DNA from: Oxynema aestuarii AP17
Lineage (GTDB): Bacteria; Cyanobacteriota; Cyanobacteriia; Cyanobacteriales; Laspinemataceae
Reading direction: 5' to 3'
Assembly (NCBI RefSeq): GCF_012295525.1
Contig: NZ_CP051167.1
Coordinates: 3,038,001 to 3,102,000, forward strand
Length of the DNA: 64,000 nt
Positions 27,764 through 36,303 of the stretch are shown here, in pieces (the stretch's first letter is position 1; each line of letters starts with the position of its first letter). The notes under the pieces were generated by a model. The model was not told where the DNA came from and did no database searches. It saw only the letters and a list, made by a program, of their open reading frames with translations. The position numbers and the translations under genes were made by a program.

Positions 27764-27782
27764 TGCGGGCAAGATGCCCGCA
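27764..27782. repeat. Palindrome between binding-protein and permease genes
   Basis: TGCGGGC-AAGAT-GCCCGCA, a perfect 7-bp stem, with further outer pairing of TTTAGA and TCTAAA. It sits directly after the substrate-binding protein gene. A stable hairpin here can protect the upstream mRNA and make the binding protein more abundant than the permease. It also looks like a dispersed cyanobacterial palindrome. Confidence 0.65.
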
Positions 27783-27803
27783 TTCTAAATTTTCACTTGT
27801 TTC

Positions 27804-28835
27804 TTAAACTCCCGAGCCTAGGAGTTTATTTTTCGATTCTGCATAAGCTTTGACGAAGCGATCGTCAAAAATCTTACTCAAATCGGGCTGATTTTGTACG
27901 AAACCCGTTTCCATCAAAAAATCGGAGATTTGTTCGGCAGCGTAGGGTAAAGCGGTCATGTTTTCCCCCGGTTGAAATGCTTTTAAATTGTCTTCAATGG
28001 TGAAAATTTTTGTCCCCGCTTCGTATTGTTTATATTCTTCAACGCTGACCCCCGCTCGTTCCGCCATGATTTGATAAGATCGATCGGGATTGGTCTTAAT
28101 AAATTCCAACGTATCAAACCAAGTGTTCACTAATGCTTGAACCGCTTCGGGCCGTTCGTTAATTAAACGGCGTGTAACGACTAAATGATCGGGAATGGCA
28201 CCCGGAAAGTCTTTAGAACTGAATAATTCTTTACTTCCCGGACGTTCTAAGGCTTTAGTCGTGAAGGGCGCAAAGACACCGACCGCATCGACTTGTCCGG
28301 CAACAAAAGCGGCGGCGGCGGCTCCCGTTTCTAAGGGTTGAAAGTCGATATCTTCAGCGCTCAATCCTGCTTCTTTCAAGCCTAAAAGCAGAAGAAAATG
28401 ATCGACGGTTCCTTCTTCAGCAGCTACTTTTTTCCCTTTCAAATCGGCGACGGTATTGATGCCTTCTCGAACGATGATTTTGTCATTTCCGGTGGAGTTA
28501 TCGTTGACTAAAACAATCACTTGGTCGGATCCGGCAGCAACGGAACTAATGGTGTCGTTCAGGGTTTGGGTGTTGGCGTCGAGTTGTCCGGAAACGAGGG
28601 CATTGATTGAGTCGAGATAGCCGTCAAACCAGGTTAAATTAACGTCAATTTGATGGGCTGAAAATAATTGTTCGCTTTCGGCAATTCGCCAGGGAAACCA
28701 GCCGGGCCAGGCAGTATATCCCATGCGAATGGGGGTTGCACTTTGTCCACTCGGGTTGGATGGCGTACAACTGACGGTTACGATTAAACTCAGACAGAAG
28801 ACGGCCAGATATGAAAATAAGGTGCGACGTTTCAC
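27804..28835 (-). CDS. NitT/TauT-type substrate-binding lipoprotein (predicted guanidine binder)
   Basis: 343 residues, starting at GTG 28835. Lipoprotein signal: MKRRTLFSYL, a hydrophobic segment, then VTVSC with Cys23 as the lipid-attachment site. The mature domain is of the nitrate/taurine-binding type (IRMGYTAWPGWFPWRIAESE, TLNDTISSVAAGSDQ, DLKGKKVAAEEGTVDHFLLL, GQVDAVGVFAPFT). A ribosome site (GAGGAAA) lies inside a block of six 11-base-spaced CGATC repeats that runs into the start codon. A GTA-N8-TAC site lies about 165 bases upstream, so the transporter may have its own NtcA-dependent promoter apart from gdmH-hypA-hypB. Substrate guanidine is inferred from neighbours. Confidence 0.93.
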   Translation of the reverse strand: MKRRTLFSYLAVFCLSLIVTVSCTPSNPSGQSATPIRMGYTAWPGWFPWRIAESEQLFSAHQIDVNLTWFDGYLDSINALVSGQLDANTQTLNDTISSVAAGSDQVIVLVNDNSTGNDKIIVREGINTVADLKGKKVAAEEGTVDHFLLLLGLKEAGLSAEDIDFQPLETGAAAAAFVAGQVDAVGVFAPFTTKALERPGSKELFSSKDFPGAIPDHLVVTRRLINERPEAVQALVNTWFDTLEFIKTNPDRSYQIMAERAGVSVEEYKQYEAGTKIFTIEDNLKAFQPGENMTALPYAAEQISDFLMETGFVQNQPDLSKIFDDRFVKAYAESKNKLLGSGV

Positions 28836-28894
28836 GATCTTTCCTCGATCTGTTCTCGATCTTTACTCGATCTGTTTTCGATCTCTTGTCGATG
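28835..28894 (-). promoter_or_regulatory. Six CGATC(T) repeats phased at exactly 11 bp before the binding-protein start
   Basis: CGATCT begins at 28835, 28846, 28857, 28868 and 28879 and CGATG at 28890 (plus-strand reading), each 11 bp apart. On the coding strand this is AGATCG with A-rich spacers. The block covers the leader and the ribosome site and ends at the start codon. Spacing of one helical turn suggests protein binding on one DNA face or an RNA-level role; either is inference. Confidence 0.7.
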
Positions 28895-28999
28895 CAAGTA
28901 ATAGAAAAATAGAAAATCTTAAGAGCTGACGATCGCCTTCGTCCAATTCGCTCGCGGATGAATTCTTTTAGGCTTATCACGAGGGGCGATCGCGGATTT

Positions 29000-29013
29000 G
29001 TAACTAAAGATAC
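29000..29013 (-). promoter_or_regulatory. NtcA-type site GTA-N8-TAC upstream of guanidine transporter genes
   Basis: Perfect GTA-N8-TAC (GTATCTTTAGTTAC on the minus strand), extended by flanking bases to near-full TGTA...TACA symmetry. On the minus strand a weak -10 candidate (GATAAG, 28978-28973) follows 21 bases after TAC, the spacing of NtcA-activated promoters. The site is about 165 bases before the binding-protein start. Confidence 0.55.
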
Positions 29014-29153
29014 CGATCGCGGCTTGTGGAGACAGAGGCGATCTAAACATTGCGAAAAGTTGGGCAGATTCTAGGGAATTTGAAGAAGAAAGGCGATCGC
29101 ACTGAGGCGTTAACTTGCTCTTTCGCCAAAGGGCGATCGCCTGGCACCCCCAA

Positions 29154-29873
29154 TCATGCAGAAACTGAATCAAAAAATTTATGTTTTACGCGAAATTGTG
29201 GCAATCCTAGCAGTTGCAGGCGAATCCAATTGAACCAAACATCTAAACCTTCCCCGGTTTTTGCGGATACGGGAATAATCGTGACATTTGGGTTCATTTG
29301 ACGTACATTTGCGGCGATGCGATCGACATCGACCTCTAAATACGGTGCCAAATCTGTTTTGGTAATTAACAGACAATCCGCTTCTTGAAACATGATCGGA
29401 TATTTAAGCGGTTTATCTTCCCCTTCGGTTACACTTAATAATGCAACTTTTGCGTGTTCGCCGATTTCAAACTCTGCCGGACAAACCAAGTTACCGACAT
29501 TTTCAACTAAGACTAAATCGAATTCGGTCGGGTCGTAGTCCGCTACCAATTGATGCAGCCCTCCGGCGACCATTTTCGAGTCTAAATGACACGATCGCCC
29601 GGTGTTAATTGCAATTACGGGAACGCCGTATTGTTCTAGCCGTTCCGCATCTAAGCGGGTGGTCATATCCCCTTCAATTACTACAATTTTTAATTCGTCA
29701 GTGAGGGCGGCTAATGTTTTTTCTAATAACGCCGTTTTCCCCGCACCGGGACTGCTCATAACATTGAGACAAATCATTCCCCATTCGTCAAAATGTTCGC
29801 GATTGTGATCTGCACCATCTTGGTTGGCGTGCAGCAAATTTATGCCGAGGGCGGCGTCAAAGGTTTGATGCAT
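29154..29873 (-). CDS. hypB: HypB-type nickel-insertion GTPase (guanidine hydrolase maturation)
   Basis: 239-residue GTPase that drives nickel insertion into a metalloenzyme. Walker [15 protein letters not shown], the metal-binding [11 protein letters not shown] (Cys-His), [19 protein letters not shown] and the NKxD-like TKTD are seen. There is no His-rich N-terminus, so it lacks nickel storage. It overlaps hypA by 17 bases. There is no hydrogenase in the window; the operon position right after hypA and the guanidine hydrolase gene matches the Synechocystis case, where this HypA/HypB pair serves guanidine hydrolase (GdmH). Confidence 0.95.
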   Translation of the reverse strand: MHQTFDAALGINLLHANQDGADHNREHFDEWGMICLNVMSSPGAGKTALLEKTLAALTDELKIVVIEGDMTTRLDAERLEQYGVPVIAINTGRSCHLDSKMVAGGLHQLVADYDPTEFDLVLVENVGNLVCPAEFEIGEHAKVALLSVTEGEDKPLKYPIMFQEADCLLITKTDLAPYLEVDVDRIAANVRQMNPNVTIIPVSAKTGEGLDVWFNWIRLQLLGLPQFRVKHKFFDSVSA

Positions 29874-30255
29874 AACTAACAGTTTCCTGGGGAGTTTCCT
29901 GAGTTAAAAAGCTATATTCTATTCGGTCGATTTTGAGTTCCCGTCCCGAACGAATATCCTCCATTGGCGAACCGCATTCGGGACAGCTATATTTCAACCC
30001 AATTTCCGGTCGATATTCGCGCTCGCAAGGATGACAAAAAGCAATTAAGGGAATTTCTTCGATCTGCAATTTTACCCCGTCTAAAAAGGTGCCGCGCGTT
30101 TGCACTTCAAAGGCAAATTGCAAACCGACTGGTTCGACACAAGTAAAATGACCGATAACTAAGTGCAAAGCTTCTATTTTGGGTTTTTGGGGTTGCGCTT
30201 CCCACCAGTCTTTTACGGTTAAAATTAAGGCTTTGGTCAGATCGGTTTCATGCAC
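29857..30255 (-). CDS. hypA: HypA-type nickel chaperone (guanidine hydrolase maturation)
   Basis: 132 residues. Begins MHET, giving the N-terminal His2/Glu3 nickel-binding pair of HypA, and has the zinc site CHPC...CPEC at about residues 74-95. It delivers nickel together with HypB. It starts 3 bases after the guanidine hydrolase stop and overlaps hypB by 17 bases, so the three are translationally linked. The context (no hydrogenase) points to GdmH as client. Confidence 0.95.
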   Translation of the reverse strand: MHETDLTKALILTVKDWWEAQPQKPKIEALHLVIGHFTCVEPVGLQFAFEVQTRGTFLDGVKLQIEEIPLIAFCHPCEREYRPEIGLKYSCPECGSPMEDIRSGRELKIDRIEYSFLTQETPQETVSYASNL

Positions 30256-30258
30256 GAC

Positions 30259-31443
30259 TCACCTCCAGTCCGAGAGAAATTCCGGTTGGGCTTTGGGATG
30301 GATATAAGCAGGTTTTTCTTGGCGAGGTAATTGTCCGGATAAAACTAAATGTGCCATCGTGTCGCAAATCACCCGAGTGGCCATCAACGAGGTCATGTCA
30401 CTAATATCGTAAGGTGGCGAAACTTCGACGACTTCCAAGCCACAAACGGGCGCTTTTTGTACAATTTTTCCGAGTAAATAAAGGGCTTCTCGGGGGAGTA
30501 AACCGCCGGGTTCGGGCCAGCCCGTCCCGGGGACGAATCCAGCATCGATACAGTCGATATCGAAGCTGATATAAACGCAATCGGTTCCGTCTAATGCCCG
30601 TTCTAAAGCGAAGTCTACCGTCGAATCCAAACCGATTTCAGTAATATCTGTAACGGTGAGAATATTGGTTTGTCTTTCGCGACAAACTTTAACCCCTTGA
30701 CGGGGAACTTGCCAGCCGCCAATCCCGAGTTGAACTAAGTTTTTAGCGGGGGCATTTTTAATATTATTGGCGTGAAACCACGGGCAGGTGTGCATCCGTT
30801 CGTCGAGGTCGGTTTCTTGGGTGTCGACGTGGCGATCGAAGTGAATAATTCCGACTTTGCGATCGCCTAAATGACGGCAAACTCCGCGCACGGTGGGATA
30901 GCCGATCGAGTGATCTCCCCCTAAAACAATGGGGAAGGCACCGGAACTAAAAATATGGGCAATTCCTTTAGAAATTTGATCGAAAGATTTCTCGTTATTG
31001 CCAGGAATCGTGAAGATATCGCCGAGATCGCACAGGGTAATTTGTTCGCGTAAATCGACGCCTAATTCAAAGTTGTAGGGGGTATAAAGAGCGGAAATTC
31101 TGCGAATTCCTTGTGGTCCGAATCGGGTTCCGGGACGATAGGTGGTTCCGGAATCGTGGGGAACGCCAACGATCGCGATATCGTAGTTGCCAACTTGACG
31201 AACGTCTTCGAGATATGGAGCTTTTAAAAAGGTGTTAATTCCGGCATAGTGGGGCAGTTCGCCACGGGAAAACGTGGGGATCGTGCGATCGCGGATACTC
31301 GCTGCTCCTTCCAGTCCGAATTCTAACCCTTGGGAAACTTCTTGTTGCCATCCAGTCAGGGGCAGGTGCTGTTCTTTTTCTAAAGCCCGACTGGCTTCGC
31401 TCGACTCATTTGGATGACGAAAGGTAGGCTGTTCTTCTGTCAT
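30259..31443 (-). CDS. gdmH: Ni-dependent guanidine hydrolase (ureohydrolase family)
   Basis: 394-residue ureohydrolase, longer than ordinary agmatinases because of an N-terminal extension of about 75 residues. Metal ligands: GGDHS, HFDRHVDTQ and SFDIDCIDAGFVPG; also PEPGGLLPREAL and the C-terminal GLEVVEVSPPYD. In Synechocystis the close relative Sll1077 was shown to be a nickel enzyme that splits guanidine into urea and ammonium and needs HypA/HypB-like proteins. The same gene order (hydrolase, hypA, hypB, then the NitT/TauT transporter) occurs here, and a guanidine-I riboswitch precedes the gene, which makes the substrate call strong. First gene of the minus-strand operon; leader of about 300 bases. 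Confidence 0.94.
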   Translation of the reverse strand: MTEEQPTFRHPNESSEASRALEKEQHLPLTGWQQEVSQGLEFGLEGAASIRDRTIPTFSRGELPHYAGINTFLKAPYLEDVRQVGNYDIAIVGVPHDSGTTYRPGTRFGPQGIRRISALYTPYNFELGVDLREQITLCDLGDIFTIPGNNEKSFDQISKGIAHIFSSGAFPIVLGGDHSIGYPTVRGVCRHLGDRKVGIIHFDRHVDTQETDLDERMHTCPWFHANNIKNAPAKNLVQLGIGGWQVPRQGVKVCRERQTNILTVTDITEIGLDSTVDFALERALDGTDCVYISFDIDCIDAGFVPGTGWPEPGGLLPREALYLLGKIVQKAPVCGLEVVEVSPPYDISDMTSLMATRVICDTMAHLVLSGQLPRQEKPAYIHPKAQPEFLSDWR

Positions 31444-31521
31444 GACTGCACCTGAAATAACCTGCTTTTATGCGGTGGGTTTATTCGGTCATTGCCCGCT
31501 CTCCAAATTTCCAAAAAACCG

Positions 31522-31580
31522 AAAAAATAAGAACCCGGGAGAGCGATAACGACCTTTTGCCGTTATTGTCCTCCCGGGCT
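31522..31580 (-). terminator. Riboswitch expression-platform terminator
   Basis: On the minus strand, GCCCGGGAG of the aptamer's 3' part can pair with CTCTCCCGGG further on, enclosing an inner stem AATAACG/CGTTAT, and is followed by TTCTTATTTTTT. The 5' arm is also part of the conserved aptamer block, so ligand-bound aptamer and terminator are mutually exclusive: guanidine should allow read-through. Confidence 0.85.
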
Positions 31581-31700
31581 TTTATCCCGCCGTGTAACCA
31601 ACCCGTTTCTCCGCCTATGGAAACCGTATGATTGAAGGTTGGTTTGCTTCTCTCGGACCAGCCATTCAAATCTATTGACTTAAATCGGAACCCTAGAAGC
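31570..31700 (-). ncRNA. Guanidine-I riboswitch (ykkC motif) aptamer
   Basis: On the minus strand the three conserved blocks of the guanidine-I (ykkC) aptamer appear in order: CTAGGGTTCCG (31696-31686), GGTCCGAGAG (31659-31650) and ACACGGCGGGATAAAAGCCC within 31595-31570. It lies about 130-250 bases before the gdmH start and is followed at once by a terminator hairpin that shares its last block. It senses free guanidinium and controls gdmH and downstream genes. Confidence 0.93.
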
Positions 31701-31792
31701 TCGTTTGATTGTCGAGACTTAAAGTTCGATTGAATTGAGAACCGAGCTTTAAATTTCTCTATTACAAATAGCAATAGATTTCCTAAGGGAGT

Positions 31793-31806
31793 GTATCGAA
31801 TGCTAC
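31793..31806 (-). promoter_or_regulatory. NtcA-type promoter site upstream of the guanidine operon
   Basis: Perfect GTA-N8-TAC (31793-31806). On the minus strand 22 bases separate TAC from TATTTG (31770-31765), a candidate -10; TGTAAT lies four bases further. The spacing fits NtcA-activated promoters, and transcription would start about 60 bases before the riboswitch. Confidence 0.6.
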
Positions 31807-32022
31807 CATTTGCAGGTTAATTTTTGAGAGCCGTTAAGAAATCAAAGGGGCAATTCGGCTAATTGCCAATACATCAGCCGCGTTTGGACTGAAAAATGCT
31901 TGTAACACTTCGCGACTTCGATCGCCCGTCGGAAAGCATTCGACGATCCCTCTTTTCTTAAAGTGAGATCGTGTTAGCAACAGGTCTGGAACGTCTAGCG
32001 GAACTCGATCTGAGGATATCTT

Positions 32023-32190
32023 ATGAGCAAAAAGTCTACAAATGCTATAATTTTAGTCAAAAAACATCTCAAAACTGTTACTTACAAAGGATTAAACGGC
32101 TGCGATCGAAAGTTCGATCCCGAAAATGATAAAATAGGGATAGGACATTCATTTTTCTCAAGTTTCTCAAGATTAACTGAGAAAAGGTAA
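32023..32190 (+). CDS. Possible small Lys-rich ORF, unknown
   Basis: 55-residue frame from ATG 32023 with GAGG seven bases upstream. The product starts MSKKSTNAIILVKKHLK and is basic. It overlaps the end of the convergent MuiA-like gene by 18 bases. No family recognised and no conservation evidence available, so it may be chance. The preceding stretch 31810-32022 holds no recognisable gene. Confidence 0.25.
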   Translation: MSKKSTNAIILVKKHLKTVTYKGLNGCDRKFDPENDKIGIGHSFFSSFSRLTEKR

Positions 32191-33795
32191 ATTCTTAATT
32201 TCTGGAGCCGTTGAAATTTTAATCCCTAATTGCACTTTTCCTTGCGAATACGGTTCGAGCTGAAATGTCCAATGACAAAAGCCATTTTCATCCGGCTTAA
32301 CGTTATCCGTAGTCCCATTCTCCATCACCTCAACTTTAATTTCTTCAAGTTCGGAAACGGGGACTCGTTCGGTAATTTTAATGGTTCTCGCTTCGGCGCC
32401 AATATTAGAAATAAATAACTCCGTTTTCAGAAGAGAAATATTCCATTTCGTCAGATGCTCTTGATGAGTGTTGTGTCTTTGTTTGCGTTGCAAACGGATA
32501 TTTGCATCCGGTCCCCACCCCAACTCAAATCGTTCTCCCGGTGCAATAAAACCGATCGCCGTTTTGCCAACAAACTCCGTCGATCTCACTAAATCTACAG
32601 GACCCGCCAACAAGGGAAAAGCCGAACAATTCGTCTGAACTGTTTTTAAAAACACCTGACACGCCAATTCCGGCATCGCTACATATTCGACAATACCCGG
32701 CGTATCAAACGTAAATAGCGAGACGCGATAAGGTCGTCCGTCCGAGGGAACGGTCGCCTTTTGGGGCGATCGCAACGTCCTGACTTCCCCGCCATCTTCT
32801 ACCCCCGGTAAGGTCACGGTTCCCGATGCCGTTCCCGAACCCAATCCCGGTTTCTGTACCACTTGTTCCCGAGTTTTAATTTCGATCTTTTCCTCTTTTG
32901 CGCGAACGGTTAAAATATCCTCTTCCAATAACGGTGGTTCGGTTCCCAACGAAGATCGCGCCGTAGAAAATACTAAATCTACATCCGTCCAATCTTCTCC
33001 CGTCCGTTGCCAAATGCACGCATCCGTGCGCATCGAAACTGAAGGATTTTCTCCTAACAAAAGATGCGCTTGGTGGTAAGGTCTCCATAAAGCATTGGGA
33101 ACGACGTAATCGAGAGCAAGTTGATAATCTCCCGCTTCGCTAATGCTCAAATCGGCTTCGAGGGTCGCCATATAAACTAAATCCGGGCGGGATAAAGCGG
33201 CGAGACGATCGCAGAGTCTGTCAATTTCTTCTTTGAGTTCGACTTGTCCTTCAAAACTCTTTAAGATTTCCGATCGCAAATCTCGCATATTTTTAAATAA
33301 GGTTTGAAATTGCGATCGCCACGTTGCCGGTTCCAACTGTCCCCAGACCGCATCAACGGGGATTTCTCGCACCGCTTTTTCGAGCATCGTCTGCACCCGA
33401 TTGTAGGTTAATTCCTGATGCTGGCGGTCTTCAGTTAACCACTCGAAGCGATCGATTGCCGATTGTAATTGTGCTTCTAAATTAGCCACGACTTCGGTCG
33501 CTTCAGTTTCGAGGCGATCGCGATCGCGAATCAGCATTTTGCGCCGGACGCGCACGTCATCGATGCGAGCTTCACCGAGGGCATTTTCGGGGCCTTGCAA
33601 CCATTCTCCCCGTAACGACTTATCCGCCAGTACGGGGGCGACATTTTCCACCCGCACCCGCCACAAACCGGGGGTTAAGGTGAGTTGGGTCACTCGACGG
33701 ATAGAAGCCCGGTCTTCCAAAACCGTTACGGTGGTGACGGGAGCCTCGGGAGTTAATTCGCCGACGATTTGGTTAGGGGATTGCATAGTGGACAT
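32173..33795 (-). CDS. MuiA-family (DUF4139/DUF4140) protein
   Basis: 540 residues of the mucoidy-inhibitor MuiA type. The N-terminal DUF4140-like part has VTVLEDRASIRRVTQLTL; a coiled-coil segment follows at about 85-215 (RDRDRLETEATEV, ELKEEIDRLCDRLAAL). The C-terminal DUF4139 beta-rich part has YVVPNALWRPYHQAHL, WTDVDLVFSTA, ETELFISNIG-type and GFCHWTFQLEP. No signal peptide. Its start lies inside the 3' end of the upstream gene (43-base overlap in another frame), so the two are coupled. The biochemical function of the family is not established. Confidence 0.85.
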   Translation of the reverse strand: MSTMQSPNQIVGELTPEAPVTTVTVLEDRASIRRVTQLTLTPGLWRVRVENVAPVLADKSLRGEWLQGPENALGEARIDDVRVRRKMLIRDRDRLETEATEVVANLEAQLQSAIDRFEWLTEDRQHQELTYNRVQTMLEKAVREIPVDAVWGQLEPATWRSQFQTLFKNMRDLRSEILKSFEGQVELKEEIDRLCDRLAALSRPDLVYMATLEADLSISEAGDYQLALDYVVPNALWRPYHQAHLLLGENPSVSMRTDACIWQRTGEDWTDVDLVFSTARSSLGTEPPLLEEDILTVRAKEEKIEIKTREQVVQKPGLGSGTASGTVTLPGVEDGGEVRTLRSPQKATVPSDGRPYRVSLFTFDTPGIVEYVAMPELACQVFLKTVQTNCSAFPLLAGPVDLVRSTEFVGKTAIGFIAPGERFELGWGPDANIRLQRKQRHNTHQEHLTKWNISLLKTELFISNIGAEARTIKITERVPVSELEEIKVEVMENGTTDNVKPDENGFCHWTFQLEPYSQGKVQLGIKISTAPEIKNLPFLS

Positions 33796-35258
33796 GGCTT
33801 AAATTGGCGCTGCGATCGCGATCGTAACTCTTCTAACTCCTGTTGTAACTCCCCCGGCGATCGGGGCATCCAATTTTCACCGCGCCAACGGCGCAACATT
33901 TCGATCGCCTCTTCCCGCGATTGGCCCGTATTCGCCTCGTAGCGCCGCCAGAACGCATCCCACCAATAGGGCGGTTCTTGCTTGTCCCCCTCGTATTCTG
34001 TCGGGCGCCCGGTGTCTCCGTCCACCACCAAACTACCCACGTAATCCGCCTCCTCGTAAACCCGCGCGATTTGGTCGTGAATCGCTTCGATATCCTGCGC
34101 CGAAACCACCCCGTTACTCGTCGCCTTGTAAAACTGCACCGTCACCCGAATCGGAAAATCCGGGTGCCGTTCGATGTCCAACCCGTCAATCTCGGTAAAT
34201 GGCCCTTCGACCGCTCCATGACCGATAACCGCCGCTTCCACATCGCCGCGCACGGCACTTTCTAGCATGATTCCGGCACTGGGAACTGCATCGTTATAGA
34301 CCTCCCTCTCCATCGGATTTTTCTGCTTTAATGGTACTTGGATTAATAGCACCATGTTTAAGCCGCTCTCCCCTGCTGCTGCCGCGCTCTCAGAGGGTTC
34401 GGCGTTGCCATTTTCAGCCTCGAAATCGCTCGACCGTTGCCCCGTCAAGCTGGCACGCTCGCCGTTTTTATTGAAAAAGAGGCGCTGACCCCAGGTTCCA
34501 CCCGCTTCAAACCCATCTCTCACATTGTCAATAATCGTGACGCTCGTTCCTTCTCGGGTGGCGAGAATGGTCAGCACTGCGGGATCCCCTTGATAGGATT
34601 GATAATTAAATAAAACCGGATTAAATTGGGCGATTTTTCCTTGTGGAATCGGTAAAAAACAGGCTTGAGCGCTGACGAGAACGTGGGTATCGCGATCGGC
34701 GAGTAACGATGTTTCTCGACCGCCCCAAGAATCGCCATCGCTGAGATATTTTCTAATATTTCCCAAAAATTCTCGTAGGGAAATGCGCTGGAGCGATCGC
34801 CCTTTTTCGTTACCGACTAATAAGAAAAAATCATCGGGAGAAAGATCCGCCGATCGATCTTCAAAATTAGGATAGCGAATCACGGGCATCAAACTTAATT
34901 CATAATCCTCTGTTATCGGATTGCGCTGTTGTACCTGAATGGTCATATCGCTAATATTCGGACCGACCGCCGAATTGTGATAGCGTCCTGTATCTTCCCA
35001 GGTTACGTTAACGATATCGAGTCCGTACTGTTGCGCCAAACGCCGTGCTTCCCGGTCGTACACCATCGACATTGTTTCTTGAATAACCTGTCTGTAATCT
35101 TCATAAGCTGTTTCCAGTTCCCGTTGTTCTATCGTTTCCATCTTATCTTTCCTTGTGGGGGAATTCTGCTCGTTTTTGGCCGATGCGCGATCGCCTGTCA
35201 GCAATCCGAACAAGGCCAACGGTAATAAAATTAACCCAGTCAACCATAATTTCTGCAC
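33753..35258 (-). CDS. Secreted or periplasmic protein of unknown function, coupled to MuiA-like gene
   Basis: 501 residues from GTG 35258, with an AGGGAGGGAG ribosome site about 9 bases upstream. Signal peptide LTGLILLPLALFGLLTGDRASA. The mature protein is acidic with few hydrophobic stretches. Notable segments: QYGLDIVNVTWEDTGRYHNS, SDMTIQVQQRN, VRYPNFEDRSADL-like text, and a C-terminal Arg/Glu-rich helix (PGELQQELEELRSRSQRQF) with a CPLC near the end. I recognise no named domain. The 43-base overlap with the MuiA-like gene suggests a joint role. Confidence 0.75.
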   Translation of the reverse strand: MQKLWLTGLILLPLALFGLLTGDRASAKNEQNSPTRKDKMETIEQRELETAYEDYRQVIQETMSMVYDREARRLAQQYGLDIVNVTWEDTGRYHNSAVGPNISDMTIQVQQRNPITEDYELSLMPVIRYPNFEDRSADLSPDDFFLLVGNEKGRSLQRISLREFLGNIRKYLSDGDSWGGRETSLLADRDTHVLVSAQACFLPIPQGKIAQFNPVLFNYQSYQGDPAVLTILATREGTSVTIIDNVRDGFEAGGTWGQRLFFNKNGERASLTGQRSSDFEAENGNAEPSESAAAAGESGLNMVLLIQVPLKQKNPMEREVYNDAVPSAGIMLESAVRGDVEAAVIGHGAVEGPFTEIDGLDIERHPDFPIRVTVQFYKATSNGVVSAQDIEAIHDQIARVYEEADYVGSLVVDGDTGRPTEYEGDKQEPPYWWDAFWRRYEANTGQSREEAIEMLRRWRGENWMPRSPGELQQELEELRSRSQRQFKPCPLCNPLTKSSAN

Positions 35259-35580
35259 GGTCTTTCTCCCTCCCTAGAGTCGAATGAGTTGGGCAATAAC
35301 TGCTCAAATGTTTTCACTCCTAGGCTAATCCAATCCTGATGATTTGTCCGCTAAGTTTCAATTTTGGTAACAATGGCCAGTTGATAGGAAGTTGCGATCG
35401 CGATGTTCTCCATAACATTAGGTATAAATAGCGGCCTACATCGGAGTGAAACTCAGGATCTACCTCCACGATCTTATTAAACTCTAGAAAAACGGTAATT
35501 TTAGAGCAAAAAATCGGCGATCGCCTGTAAATACCCCACAATTCACAGGTGCAATTGTTCGGGGGAAGAATTTAATGGCA
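35259..35580. other. Intergenic region, nothing recognised
   Basis: 322 bases between the secreted-protein gene start and the end of the TetR gene, both on the minus strand. It should hold the promoter of the secreted-protein/MuiA pair. I see no clear promoter boxes, hairpin or gene. Confidence 0.4.
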
Positions 35581-36186
35581 TCAACTCGATTTTAAAACTA
35601 AGTTAATTAAACGCTCCACTAAGCGATCGCCGTCCATCGGCATCACCGTTTCCCCTTCCAAAACATTTTGCATTAATACAAACGATACCAAAGACCCCAA
35701 GAAAATCCGTGTCGTCGCTTCCGGATCGGGACAATTGAGTTCGCGATGACTCTCAAAGTATTGAGAAAGGGTGGCGATCGCCCGTTTTGGAATCGTCCCC
35801 ACAAACTGGCGCGCCAATTCGGGAAAGCGCCCCGATTCGCCGATAACCAGGCGGATAAACGCAATATACTCTCGATCTTCGGCGATCGCGTGCAGTAAAG
35901 TATAAGCGATTTTGCGTAACACTCGTTCCGGTTCGCCAGCGAGCGGCAAAGCACCAAACACGATCTGAAAGCGATCGCGGGTGACGCGATCGATTAAAGC
36001 GGTAAATAGACCCTGTTTGTCCTGAAAATGGCTATAAATCGTTTGTTTTGAGACCCCCGCCGTTGCCGCCACCCGATCCATGCTCGTCCCGGCATAGCCG
36101 TGAGTGAGAAAAATTTGCATGGCGCCGTTTAAAATTTGCTCGCGCTTGTCGTGAGAGACATTAATTTCTGGTTGTTCAATCGGCAT
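35581..36186 (-). CDS. TetR-family transcriptional repressor
   Basis: 201 residues from ATG 36186. The N-terminal helix-turn-helix is typical: KREQILNGAMQIFLTHGYAGTSMDRVAATAGVSKQTIYSHF. The C-terminal domain (GALPLAGEPERVLRKIAYTLLHAI, FPELARQFVGTIPKRAIATLSQYF) resembles TetR regulators of drug efflux operons. A longer frame to 36279 exists but adds residues absent from the family. Divergent from the HlyD-like gene with 232 bases between; a palindromic operator candidate sits in the middle, so it probably represses itself and the efflux operon. Confidence 0.93.
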   Translation of the reverse strand: MPIEQPEINVSHDKREQILNGAMQIFLTHGYAGTSMDRVAATAGVSKQTIYSHFQDKQGLFTALIDRVTRDRFQIVFGALPLAGEPERVLRKIAYTLLHAIAEDREYIAFIRLVIGESGRFPELARQFVGTIPKRAIATLSQYFESHRELNCPDPEATTRIFLGSLVSFVLMQNVLEGETVMPMDGDRLVERLINLVLKSS

Positions 36187-36288
36187 GGTTCTGTCCTCGA
36201 TCCCGTGCTGTATGCGATCGATGTAGTTTTGCGAAGTTAACTTGACCCCTCGAACTAGACGGCTTACGATGAAACTCATCCGGACTAG

Positions 36289-36303
36289 ACTAGACGGTCT
36301 AGT
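36289..36303. promoter_or_regulatory. Candidate TetR operator palindrome
   Basis: ACTAGAC-G-GTCTAGT is a perfect 7-1-7 palindrome between the divergent tetR and efflux genes. Extra half sites ACTAGAC occur at 36254 and 36284. Confidence 0.65.

Noticed and set aside
28835-28894. Regularly spaced repeats as a CRISPR array
   Set aside because: Repeat units are only 5-6 bases with 5-base spacers and no cas genes are near.
29154-30255. HypA/HypB as hydrogenase maturation genes
   Set aside because: No hydrogenase or other hyp genes nearby; operon with guanidine hydrolase and the riboswitch points to that enzyme instead.
30259-31443. Agmatinase (SpeB) as the product
   Set aside because: Length, the N-terminal extension, nickel chaperone neighbours and a guanidine riboswitch all favour guanidine hydrolase.
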